This document shows, piece after piece, positions 6,831-13,656 of a DNA stretch of 14,954 nucleotides. Under the pieces are notes generated by a model that worked only from the letters and a program-made list of their open reading frames with translations, did no database searches and had not been told where the DNA came from. The position numbers were made by a program, and so were the translations under genes. Each line of letters begins with the position of its first letter. Position 1 is the stretch's first letter. This stretch comes from Lachnospiraceae bacterium. GTDB taxonomy: Bacteria > Bacillota > Clostridia > Lachnospirales > Lachnospiraceae. The stretch covers positions 1 through 14,954 of the forward strand of contig JAFPYK010000220.1 in the NCBI GenBank assembly GCA_017412265.1. The letters run 5' to 3'.

Positions 6831-7784
6831 ATGAAGATTCTTGTAACTGCAGCTTCTCTGTGCAAAAATGAAAACTCCGACGCGATGAAGCGCCTGAGAG
6901 CGTTCTCTGACGACCTGATCCTGAACGGCCACGGACGGCCGATGACGGAGGATGAGCTTCTCGAGATCATCGAGGATGTCGACGGTTACATCGCCGGCAC
7001 CGACACCATCACGGCAAAGGTGATCGAGAAGGCGAAGAAGCTGAAAGTCATCTCCCGTTATGGCGCAGGTGTTGATTCCGTCGATCTCGCGGCTGCTAAG
7101 GCCAAGGGCATCCCGGTCACCAACACGCCCGGAGCGAACTCCCAGGCAGTCGCAGAGCTTGCATTCGGCCACATGCTGACACTGGCCAGAAAGTCCGAGT
7201 ATCAGTCCAAGATGCTGCAGGACGGTGTATGGGTCAACGTCATCGGCAAGCAGCTGCAGGGCAAGACCCTCGGCATCATCGGCTACGGCAACATCGGCCG
7301 TCGTTTCGCGAAGATGGCCCGCGGCCTGGATATGAGAATCCTGGCTTACGATCCTTTCCTGAGCAAGGAGTTCATCGAGGCGAACCAGGCAGAGTGCTGC
7401 ACGCTGGATGAGATCTACGCGCAGGCGGATGTCATCACGGTTCACCTTCCGCTGACCGACCTGAGCAGACATATGATCAACCGCGAGGCGATCGCCAAGA
7501 TGAAGGACGGCGTCATCCTGATCAACACCGCGAGAGGCGGCATCCTGGATGAGGAGGCAGTCTACGAGGGTATCGAGAGCGGCAAGGTCTGGGGCGTCGG
7601 CCTGGATGCTTATGAGAAAGAGCCGCCGATGGGTTCCAAGCTGTTCCATCACGACAACGTTGTTGCAACGCCTCATGCGGGCGCACACACCAACGAGGCC
7701 GTCGAGAACATGGCCAACATGTCCGTGGACAACCTGATCACCATCCTTTCCGGTAAAGAATGCTCCTGCATCGTGAATCGTTGA
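6831..7784 (+). CDS. D-isomer-specific 2-hydroxyacid dehydrogenase (PGDH-like; possibly 2-ketogluconate reductase)
   Basis: This 317-residue NAD(P)-dependent dehydrogenase has the family's split catalytic domain around a Rossmann fold: GYGNIG at 151-156, catalytic R235 in NTARGG, E264 in YEKEP and H282 in TPHAGAHT. There is no C-terminal ACT domain, so it is shorter than regulatory SerA enzymes. Two ATGs in frame compete; the one at 6822 directly abuts the AGGAG site, while the one at 6831 sits nine bases from it, so I chose 6831. As the last gene after eda it could reduce 2-keto-gluconate to gluconate or act on another 2-keto acid from the pathway. 3-phosphoglycerate dehydrogenase cannot be excluded from sequence alone. 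No terminator separates it from the tRNA-Gly promoter 17 bases downstream, so read-through into the tRNA is likely. Confidence 0.85.
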   Translation: MKILVTAASLCKNENSDAMKRLRAFSDDLILNGHGRPMTEDELLEIIEDVDGYIAGTDTITAKVIEKAKKLKVISRYGAGVDSVDLAAAKAKGIPVTNTPGANSQAVAELAFGHMLTLARKSEYQSKMLQDGVWVNVIGKQLQGKTLGIIGYGNIGRRFAKMARGLDMRILAYDPFLSKEFIEANQAECCTLDEIYAQADVITVHLPLTDLSRHMINREAIAKMKDGVILINTARGGILDEEAVYEGIESGKVWGVGLDAYEKEPPMGSKLFHHDNVVATPHAGAHTNEAVENMANMSVDNLITILSGKECSCIVNR

Positions 7785-7801
7785 GATCTGCAAATTAGCG
7801 C

Positions 7802-7830
7802 TTGACATTTACAGAATGGTAGTGTATAAA
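7802..7830 (+). promoter_or_regulatory. Strong sigma-A promoter of the first tRNA-Gly
   Basis: TTGACA (7802-7807) and TATAAA (7825-7830) are separated by the ideal 17 bases. It begins 17 bases after the hydroxyacid dehydrogenase stop codon. A dyad (7832-7860) overlaps the expected start point. Confidence 0.9.
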
Positions 7831-7831
7831 T

Positions 7832-7860
7832 ATATCTGTGCCTGTGAGAGGTACAGATAT
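7832..7860 (+). other. Leader hairpin ending 2 nt before the first tRNA-Gly
   Basis: A 12-bp stem with one G-T pair: ATATCTGTGCCT (7832-7843) and AGGTACAGATAT (7849-7860), loop GTGAG. The expected transcription start falls inside the left arm, so the RNA may contain only its upper 7-8 pairs, while the full dyad exists in DNA. The second tRNA-Gly has a hairpin of different sequence in the same position. Confidence 0.55.
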
Positions 7861-7862
7861 TT

Positions 7863-7934
7863 GCGCGAGTGGCTCAGTGGTGGAGTATCGCCTTGCCAAG
7901 GCGAGGGTCGCGGGTTCGAATCCCGTCTCGCGCT
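7863..7934 (+). tRNA. tRNA-Gly (anticodon GCC), copy 1
   Basis: A full cloverleaf can be drawn. The acceptor GCGCGAG pairs with CTCGCGC (7927-7933). The D stem GCTC/GAGT has one wobble pair, the anticodon stem is TCGCC/GGCGA, and anticodon GCC is at 7895-7897. A five-base variable loop is followed by the TTCGAAT T-loop on a GCGGG/CCCGT stem. The discriminator base is T, normal for glycine tRNA, and CCA is not encoded, so it must be added enzymatically. Identical in sequence to the copy at 12326-12397. Confidence 0.97.
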
Positions 7935-7950
7935 CTATTTTTTCAGAATG

Positions 7951-7978
7951 CTGCCGCACAAGGTGCGGCAGTTTTTTT
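7951..7978 (+). terminator. Rho-independent terminator after tRNA-Gly copy 1
   Basis: CTGCCGCA (7951-7958) pairs perfectly with TGCGGCAG (7964-7971) across a five-base loop, followed by seven T (7972-7978). It would end both the tRNA transcript and any read-through from the sugar-acid operon. Only 35 bases separate it from the start of the glycosyltransferase gene. Confidence 0.9.
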
Positions 7979-8013
7979 ATGCAATTTCGGCGGTGCCGGG
8001 AAAGGATGATGTT

Positions 8014-8973
8014 ATGAGAGTCGATCTGATCGTACCCTGCTTTAATGAGGAGCAGGTGCTTCCGCTGTTCTGGGAAGAGGCTTTCCGGACGGTTTCGGAG
8101 ATCCCCGGCTATGAATTCGGCTTTCTTTTTGTCGATGACGGCAGCAAGGACCGGACGCTGGCGATTCTTCGCGAGCTGGCGGATGAGCATCCGGAAGTGT
8201 CTTATATCTCATTTTCCCGCAATTTCGGCAAGGAGGCGGCCATGTTTGCCGCGCTGTCGCACACGAAGGCGGATTACGCCGTGATCCTGGACGCGGACCT
8301 GCAGCATCCCCCGGCGCTCATCGCACCGATGCTGGGGGCGATGGAAGAGGGCTATGACTGCTGTACAGCGATCCGCAGCCGCAAGGGTGACCCGAAGCTG
8401 CGCACATGGTTTTCGAGGAAGTTCTATCAGTTGATGAACCGCATCTCTGACGTGCAGCTGAAGGACGGCGCGGGTGATTTCCGGATGATGAACCGGAAGA
8501 TGATCGACGCGGTCCTGTCGCTTCAGGAGGTGTCCCGGTTCTCGAAGGGCATCTTCTCTTATGTCGGTTTCCGGAACAAGGAGATCAGCTATGAGAACGT
8601 TGAGCGCGCGGCCGGAACGTCCAAGTGGAGCTTTGTCAAGCTGTTCCGCTATGCCCTTGACGGCATCACCGCGTTCTCGACCTTCCCGCTGAAGTTTGCC
8701 GCATTCATGGGAGGATGCTTCTCCTTCGCGGCATTTGTCTATCTGCTGGTGCTTGTCATCAAGACCTGCATCTCCGGCATCGACGTGCCGGGCTATGCCT
8801 CGACGATCGCTCTGATCCTTCTGCTCGGCGGTGTGATCCTGCTGTGCCTCGGCATCGTGGGAGAGTACCTGGCGAAGATCTATACAGAGATCAAGCGAAG
8901 GCCGGTCTACCTGATCGGCGAGAGCCGGCTGAAGGAGAGGGAGCCGGAGGAATCCGGCCCTGAGGAGGATTGA
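8014..8973 (+). CDS. GT2-family polyprenyl-phosphate glycosyltransferase (GtrB/CsbB/DPM1-like)
   Basis: This 319-residue membrane-attached transferase is expected to move a sugar from a nucleotide sugar onto undecaprenyl phosphate at the cytoplasmic face. The GT-A domain shows VPCFNEE (7-13), DDGSKDRT (41-48) and the metal-binding DADLQHP (93-99). The acceptor region with GAGDFRMM (152-159) is followed by two C-terminal membrane helices (about 226-250 and 262-285), the GtrB/CsbB layout, and a charged tail. The open frame continues upstream through the tRNA, but a GGAAAGGA site points to the ATG at 8014. An AGGAGG inside its final codons serves gtrA. With the downstream GtrA and YfhO genes it forms the three-part extracytoplasmic glycosylation system known for lipoteichoic acid decoration in Bacillus and Listeria; the polymer modified here is unknown. 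Confidence 0.9.
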   Translation: MRVDLIVPCFNEEQVLPLFWEEAFRTVSEIPGYEFGFLFVDDGSKDRTLAILRELADEHPEVSYISFSRNFGKEAAMFAALSHTKADYAVILDADLQHPPALIAPMLGAMEEGYDCCTAIRSRKGDPKLRTWFSRKFYQLMNRISDVQLKDGAGDFRMMNRKMIDAVLSLQEVSRFSKGIFSYVGFRNKEISYENVERAAGTSKWSFVKLFRYALDGITAFSTFPLKFAAFMGGCFSFAAFVYLLVLVIKTCISGIDVPGYASTIALILLLGGVILLCLGIVGEYLAKIYTEIKRRPVYLIGESRLKEREPEESGPEED

Positions 8974-8975
8974 AG

Positions 8976-9452
8976 ATGCTTCGCAGGATATGGACGCGTC
9001 TGACTTCTCCGGAGGTTCTTCTGTATCTGGTCTTCGGCGTTCTGACCACGCTGGTGGACTATGTGGTCTTCTGGCTCATGGGCAAGGTGCTCGGTGAGTC
9101 CATGCTGATGATTCAGGCGGCCAATGTTATCGCCTGGATCGCCGCGGTTGTGTTCGCGTTTGTGACAAACAAGCGCTGGGTCTTCCGCTCGGAGGAGCGT
9201 TCCTTCTCCGGCGTGGCAGGAGAGTTCTTCCGCTTTACCGGGGCAAGGCTCTTCAGCCTTCTGGTTTCGATGGGAATCATCTATGTCGGCGTCGACCTTC
9301 TGAAGCTCTCACCGATGCTCTCGAAGATCGCTTCCAGCGTCGTCGTCGTCATTCTCAATTATATTTTCAGCAAATGGCTGGTATTTCGCAAGAAGGAGGT
9401 GCCTCAGGATGAAGGATCGGACGAACCGCCGCAGGAGTCTGTGGTGGGATGA
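8976..9452 (+). CDS. GtrA family membrane protein (putative lipid-linked sugar flippase)
   Basis: This 158-residue protein has four predicted membrane helices (about residues 13-37, 46-68, 82-105 and 113-135) and the GtrA (PF04138) signatures TNKRWVF after helix two and FSKWLVFRKK after helix four. GtrA proteins are thought to flip undecaprenyl-phosphate-sugar made by the neighbouring GT2 enzyme to the outer membrane face. The in-frame TTG at 8970 lies too close to the AGGAGG at 8963-8968; the ATG at 8976 is seven bases from it and is preferred. The polar C-terminal tail (about 22 residues, Glu/Pro-rich) is encoded in the 44 bases that overlap the start of yfhO, so the overlap is confined to a dispensable-looking tail. 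Confidence 0.9.
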   Translation: MLRRIWTRLTSPEVLLYLVFGVLTTLVDYVVFWLMGKVLGESMLMIQAANVIAWIAAVVFAFVTNKRWVFRSEERSFSGVAGEFFRFTGARLFSLLVSMGIIYVGVDLLKLSPMLSKIASSVVVVILNYIFSKWLVFRKKEVPQDEGSDEPPQESVVG

Positions 9453-12258
9453 GAACCGTTACCTGGTGACTGCTTTCGTGGCAGCTGCCATCCTCGTTCT
9501 GATCACTTATGCGCTTTTCCAGATCTGGCCTTTCGGGGACCAGATCATCCTGAAGATCGATATGTATCATCAGTATGCGCCGTTCCATGAGGAACTGCGC
9601 AGCCGTCTGCTGCACGGGCAGAGCCTGATCTACAGCTGGGAGGGCGCCCTGGGTAAGGAGATGCTGACCCAGATCGCATACTACACGGCCAGCCCGCTGA
9701 CGATTCTGATGCTTCTTTTCTCGACGGATACCCTGCCGGAGGCGATGGAAGTGCTGATTCTGCTTAAGATCGCGCTTTCTTCCCTGACCTTTGCCTGGTA
9801 CCTGAAGAAGAAGTTCGGCAAGAATGACTGGTCTCTGGTGATCTTCGGCCTGTTCTATGCTTCCTGCTCCTTCGTCACAGCCTATCACTGGAACGTCATG
9901 TGGCTGGATGCGGTCTATCTGTTCCCTCTGGTGGCTCTCGGCATCGAGACCCTGGTGAAGGAAGGCCGGAGCAAGCTCTATGTGATCGCGCTGGCCCTTA
10001 CGATCTTCACGAATTTCTATATCGCCTTCCTGGTCTGTGTGATCAGTGTGCTTTATTTCATCATGGTCCTGGTCAGTGTGGGCGGCCTCCGCGGCAACTG
10101 GAAGCGGATGATCCCCCGGATCTTCAAGTTCGGCATCGCATCCCTGCTTGCGGGCGGGCTGTGCATGCTTCTTGTGATTCCCACTTATCTGGGCCTTGCG
10201 CAGACAGCCGTCGCGGCCACTCGTTTCCCGGAATTCCAGGTCTACCAGAATATCTGGCAGATTCTTGAGAATCATTTTCTCGGGGCCCGTCCGGTGGTTC
10301 TCGGGCGCAACCAGGATCTTCCCAACATCTACTGCGGTGTATTCCCGATGCTCCTGGTCCCGTTCTATTATCTGGACCGTCATTATCCGCTGAGGGAGAA
10401 GATCAGTGTCACGGTCTTCCAGCTCGTCCTGCTGGCGTGCTGCTGCCTGAGACAGCTGGATTTCCTGATTCACGGCATGCACTGGCCGGCGAACCTGCCG
10501 CACCGTTTTTCCTTTATCTACAGCTTCGTCCTGCTCGTCATCGCCTACAAGGCCTATGTGCGCCGCAAGCACGCGGACCGTACGCTTGTGCCTGTCTTCG
10601 TCATATTCTACGCGGCGGTGATCCTGGTCTCTGAGTTCGTTATCGTTCCCAGAATCAGCGGGATCTCCCGGGTCTACGACAATCTGGACCTGGGGTTAAA
10701 TGCGCTGGCCTTCATCGTCTACTCGGCCTATCTGATGTCCGACATGCGCCGGAAGACGAAGCCGAAGCACTGGCTGGTCGAGACCTTCCTCGTGCTGATC
10801 CTGGCGGAATGTGTCTTCTCCCAGGTGAACGGATTTGACCGGACGACTTCGCGGACCTCTTACCTGCAGTATAACCAGGCGACCAGAGACGCGGAGGAGT
10901 GGATGGAGATCGATGCGGAAGGGCGTTTCTACCGCACGGAGTTTACGAAATACACGATCATCAACGAGGGATCTTACCATCATTACAACGGTATCTCCCA
11001 GTTTTCATCCCTGGCTCCGGAGGGCATCTGTGTGCTGATGGGCAAGCTCGGCACCTCCTCGACCGGCAATTCCTACCGGCTGGGCGAGACGACGCCTGTC
11101 CTTGACGCCATGCTTTCCCTGCGCTACCGGATGCACAAGTCCGCCAACGCGGCAGAAGAGAAGGAATATCCTTTCATGGATTTCCGGATCCGCTGCGGCA
11201 ATGTGGCCATTTACGAAAATGAGCGTGTTCTCCCTCTGGCCTACATGGTGTCGGAGAATGTCCTGAAGTGGAACGCCTCGCATTCTTCCCCGTTCTTCGT
11301 GCAGAACGATTTCATGTCGAAGGCGACCGGGCTGCGGCTGACGGTCTTTGATGATATGGTGCCGGTTTCGACGGAGGAAGAAGGCATCACGGTCACCAGC
11401 CCCGGGACGAACTCCTTCTCATACCGCGTGGATACGCCGGAAGATCTCTCGGTGATCCCGACACTCAAGGTTCATCTGGAATCTTCTGCGGATCAGTATC
11501 TGTATCTGTATGTAAAGGCAGGCAATGCCAACAAGGTCCTGATCGACTGCAACGGAGAGGAGTCTTCGCGCTCCATCACGACCGGCAACAGTATCCTGGA
11601 TATCGGACCGGTCAGTCAGGGAGATCCGATCACTCTGACCTTCGAGCTGACGGATAAGGGTGAATTCGAGCTGCAGTACCGCGCGACCGGTTCCGTTACC
11701 GTGTATGCGGCCGGCTACCGCGACGAGAATTTCACGGCCTGTTACGAGAAGCTGATGGAATCTCCGCTGTTGATCACGTCCTTCGAGGACACGAGGATCG
11801 AGGGCGAAGTGAATGCCGAGGAAGACGGTATCCTGATGACCTCCATCCCTTACTGCCAGGGCTGGTCTGCAAGCGTGGACGGAGAAGCGGCCGAGATCAT
11901 TCCCATCGGCAACGGTTTCCTCGGTATCCGGGTGGCTGCCGGATCGCATCAGATCGTGTTCCGTTTCGAAGCGCCCGGCCTGAAGGAAGGCCTAGTGATC
12001 AGTTTCTTAAGCCTGCTGCTTGTGATCTGCCTGTTCATCGACGAGAAGCTTCATCCTGCGGACCGTAATTGGCGTGACGTCGCTACGGAGAAGCGCGCGG
12101 CGAGGGAAGCTGCCAGGGAAGCTGAGAGGCAGGCGGTAGATGAAGCAGAAGAGGAGGCCTCCTTCCCGGAGGATACTCCGGAAGCTGACGTTACAGAAGC
12201 GGAAGATGATCTTCCGGAAGAGGACACAGATACCGTTCCTGCAGAAGAAGGGATTTGA
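9409..12258 (+). CDS. yfhO: YfhO family multi-pass membrane glycosyltransferase-like protein with acidic C-terminal tail
   Basis: This 949-residue protein of the YfhO family (PF09586) is GT-C-like. Proteins of this type take sugar from the polyprenyl-phosphate donor and attach it to a surface polymer such as lipoteichoic acid. It has an N-terminal helix, then the conserved first extracellular loop with DMYHQY and a predicted acidic active-site region, then many membrane helices to about residue 470. A large, mostly beta extracellular domain follows (about 480-860), then a final membrane helix (about 863-880). The last 60 or so residues form an Ala/Glu/Arg-rich, then strongly acidic, cytoplasmic tail that I do not associate with the family. 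The start at 9409 follows AAGGAGG (9393-9399). No terminator is visible before the tRNA promoter that begins 11 bases after the stop. Confidence 0.9.
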   Translation: MKDRTNRRRSLWWDENRYLVTAFVAAAILVLITYALFQIWPFGDQIILKIDMYHQYAPFHEELRSRLLHGQSLIYSWEGALGKEMLTQIAYYTASPLTILMLLFSTDTLPEAMEVLILLKIALSSLTFAWYLKKKFGKNDWSLVIFGLFYASCSFVTAYHWNVMWLDAVYLFPLVALGIETLVKEGRSKLYVIALALTIFTNFYIAFLVCVISVLYFIMVLVSVGGLRGNWKRMIPRIFKFGIASLLAGGLCMLLVIPTYLGLAQTAVAATRFPEFQVYQNIWQILENHFLGARPVVLGRNQDLPNIYCGVFPMLLVPFYYLDRHYPLREKISVTVFQLVLLACCCLRQLDFLIHGMHWPANLPHRFSFIYSFVLLVIAYKAYVRRKHADRTLVPVFVIFYAAVILVSEFVIVPRISGISRVYDNLDLGLNALAFIVYSAYLMSDMRRKTKPKHWLVETFLVLILAECVFSQVNGFDRTTSRTSYLQYNQATRDAEEWMEIDAEGRFYRTEFTKYTIINEGSYHHYNGISQFSSLAPEGICVLMGKLGTSSTGNSYRLGETTPVLDAMLSLRYRMHKSANAAEEKEYPFMDFRIRCGNVAIYENERVLPLAYMVSENVLKWNASHSSPFFVQNDFMSKATGLRLTVFDDMVPVSTEEEGITVTSPGTNSFSYRVDTPEDLSVIPTLKVHLESSADQYLYLYVKAGNANKVLIDCNGEESSRSITTGNSILDIGPVSQGDPITLTFELTDKGEFELQYRATGSVTVYAAGYRDENFTACYEKLMESPLLITSFEDTRIEGEVNAEEDGILMTSIPYCQGWSASVDGEAAEIIPIGNGFLGIRVAAGSHQIVFRFEAPGLKEGLVISFLSLLLVICLFIDEKLHPADRNWRDVATEKRAAREAAREAERQAVDEAEEEASFPEDTPEADVTEAEDDLPEEDTDTVPAEEGI

Positions 12259-12269
12259 GAAATCCTTGC

Positions 12270-12298
12270 TTGACAAACGCAGGCGGTTGCATTATGAT
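12270..12298 (+). promoter_or_regulatory. Strong sigma-A promoter of the second tRNA-Gly
   Basis: TTGACA (12270-12275) and TATGAT (12293-12298) have the ideal 17-base spacing. It starts 11 bases after the yfhO stop, mirroring the first tRNA-Gly promoter, which also sits directly behind an upstream stop codon. Confidence 0.88.
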
Positions 12299-12303
12299 AA
12301 TTA

Positions 12304-12323
12304 AGCGCTGTGATAACAGTGCT
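12304..12323 (+). other. Leader hairpin ending 2 nt before the second tRNA-Gly
   Basis: AGCGCTGT (12304-12311) pairs with ACAGTGCT (12316-12323) in an 8-bp stem with one G-T pair and a GATA loop. The expected transcription start is at or next to the left arm, so most or all of the hairpin should exist in the primary transcript. It is unrelated in sequence to the first leader hairpin apart from a shared CTGTG in the left arm. Confidence 0.55.
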
Positions 12324-12325
12324 AT

Positions 12326-12397
12326 GCGCGAGTGGCTCAGTGGTGGAGTATCGCCTTGCCAAGGCGAGGGTCGCGGGTTCGAATCCCGTCTCGCGCT
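12326..12397 (+). tRNA. tRNA-Gly (anticodon GCC), copy 2
   Basis: Base-for-base identical to the copy at 7863-7934, with anticodon GCC at 12358-12360, a T discriminator and no encoded CCA. The flanks are not alike beyond one base, so the pair is not a recent segmental duplication with preserved surroundings. Confidence 0.97.
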
Positions 12398-12399
12398 TC

Positions 12400-12440
12400 G
12401 ATACATGCAGACTCGGTTCTACCGGGTCTGTCTTTGTATC
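12400..12440 (+). terminator. Nested stem-loop after tRNA-Gly copy 2 (weak or conditional terminator)
   Basis: The inner stem CAGACTCGG (12408-12416) pairs with CCGGGTCTG (12422-12430) with one wobble, and an outer GATAC/GTATC clamp (12400-12404 with 12436-12440) closes over it. Only TCTTTG follows the inner stem, not a proper T-run, so termination would be inefficient and transcription probably continues into the MFS gene. Confidence 0.45.
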
Positions 12441-12464
12441 CGGGCTGTTCAGGGGGATGGGTAT

Positions 12465-13643
12465 ATGAAAAAGAATAAGGGTTACTTGTATTTCTGCTTA
12501 TATTTCTTCTATTTCGCAGGGCATTCGATTCCGCTCACGTATCTGAATGTCTATCTGGAGAAATATCTTCATTTCACAGGTTCGCAGCTCGGACTTTTTT
12601 CCGGTATTTCCATCTTCTGCAGTGTCATCCTGATCCCGATCTGGGGTATGATCGGTGACCGTACGAGGAAGTATAAGGCCTTGCTGATCGGTTTTCTGAT
12701 CGCGGTGATCTCCTTCACCTATATGCTCTCGATTCAGACCGCGTTTCTCGGCGCGCTGGTCTTCGGCATCCTCATTGAGGTCTCCCGGTGTGCCTGCAAC
12801 CCGTTCGAGGACACGCTCGCGATGGACTATTCCGCGCATCACAACGGCAATTTCGGCCTGTACCGCTCCGGCGGATCCATCGGCTGGATGATCTCGGCCC
12901 TGGTGGTCGGGCTTCTGGCCACGAGATTCGGGCTGGATCATGTGATCTTCAAGGGCTATATGCTTCTGCTGACCATTGCGCTGTTTCTGGTGTTCCTGCT
13001 TCCGAGGCTTTCGGCTCCCAAGGCTGGTGCGGGAGATGAGAAGAAGGGCGATATCATAAGCCTCCTCAAGAATAAGCGGTATCTGTTCCTGCTCTTTATC
13101 ACCCTGACAACCGGAATCGTAGCGGACGGGATCGGAGCCTATAACGGCAACCACCTGATCTTTACCCTCGGCGGCAATGAACTGATGGTCAGTATCAACA
13201 GCCTCTGCCAGACGCTGCCGGAATTCCTCTATATGATGATCTTCACGAGTGTTATCCTGCCGAAGTTCGGATATAAGAAGGCTTATCTGATGTCGGTGGG
13301 CGCTCTGATTATAAGATTTGCGATCTATTCGCTGGCTCCCACGCCTGTGGTCTTCATGGCCGGAACGCTGCTGCATTTCTTCACGATCACCTGCACGACG
13401 GCCGGCAATATGTCCTTTGTCCGCCAGATCGTGCCTCCGGAGAGCTTCGGAACCGCGGCAACGCTTCTGTATTCTGCCAACACGTTTGCGAGAGCGTTCT
13501 ACGGCTTCCTGGGTGGGCAGATCTACGAGGCCTGGGGCAGCCGCTACATCTATGTGGTTGTGCTCGTAGAGGTGATTGTGGTATTTATCGTGGAAATGAA
13601 ATCAAACCTTCTGGATATTCCTTACCAGAAGGCTGCAGAATAA
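12465..13643 (+). CDS. MFS transporter (MFS_1-like)
   Basis: This 392-residue protein has about twelve hydrophobic helices. The loop between helices two and three has the MFS motif A variant GMIGDRTRK (61-69). Its compact size, and the start in which the first helix follows a short basic N-terminus, resemble the LacY/NupG-type MFS_1_like group (PF12832), whose members move sugars, nucleosides or small acids; the substrate cannot be read from sequence. The open frame extends back through the tRNA to 12255, but the ATG at 12465 has an AGGGGG ribosome site eight bases upstream and begins the natural N-terminus. It has no clear promoter other than that of the tRNA. The next gene starts 13 bases after its stop. 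Confidence 0.85.
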   Translation: MKKNKGYLYFCLYFFYFAGHSIPLTYLNVYLEKYLHFTGSQLGLFSGISIFCSVILIPIWGMIGDRTRKYKALLIGFLIAVISFTYMLSIQTAFLGALVFGILIEVSRCACNPFEDTLAMDYSAHHNGNFGLYRSGGSIGWMISALVVGLLATRFGLDHVIFKGYMLLLTIALFLVFLLPRLSAPKAGAGDEKKGDIISLLKNKRYLFLLFITLTTGIVADGIGAYNGNHLIFTLGGNELMVSINSLCQTLPEFLYMMIFTSVILPKFGYKKAYLMSVGALIIRFAIYSLAPTPVVFMAGTLLHFFTITCTTAGNMSFVRQIVPPESFGTAATLLYSANTFARAFYGFLGGQIYEAWGSRYIYVVVLVEVIVVFIVEMKSNLLDIPYQKAAE

Positions 13644-13656
13644 GAGAGGACGGATT

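Noticed and set aside
7816..8013. In-frame N-terminal extension of the glycosyltransferase running through the tRNA-Gly gene and its terminator
   Set aside because: It would translate a tRNA and a terminator. The ATG at 8014 has a good ribosome site and begins directly at the conserved GT2 fold.
7863..12397. The two tRNA-Gly genes as att sites flanking an integrated mobile element
   Set aside because: No integrase, recombinase or phage gene lies between them, both copies are complete and have their own promoters, and the cassette genes match their surroundings in composition.
12255..12464. In-frame N-terminal extension of the MFS transporter through the second tRNA-Gly
   Set aside because: Same artefact: the extension is made of promoter and tRNA sequence, while the ATG at 12465 has an AGGGGG ribosome site and gives a normal transporter N-terminus.
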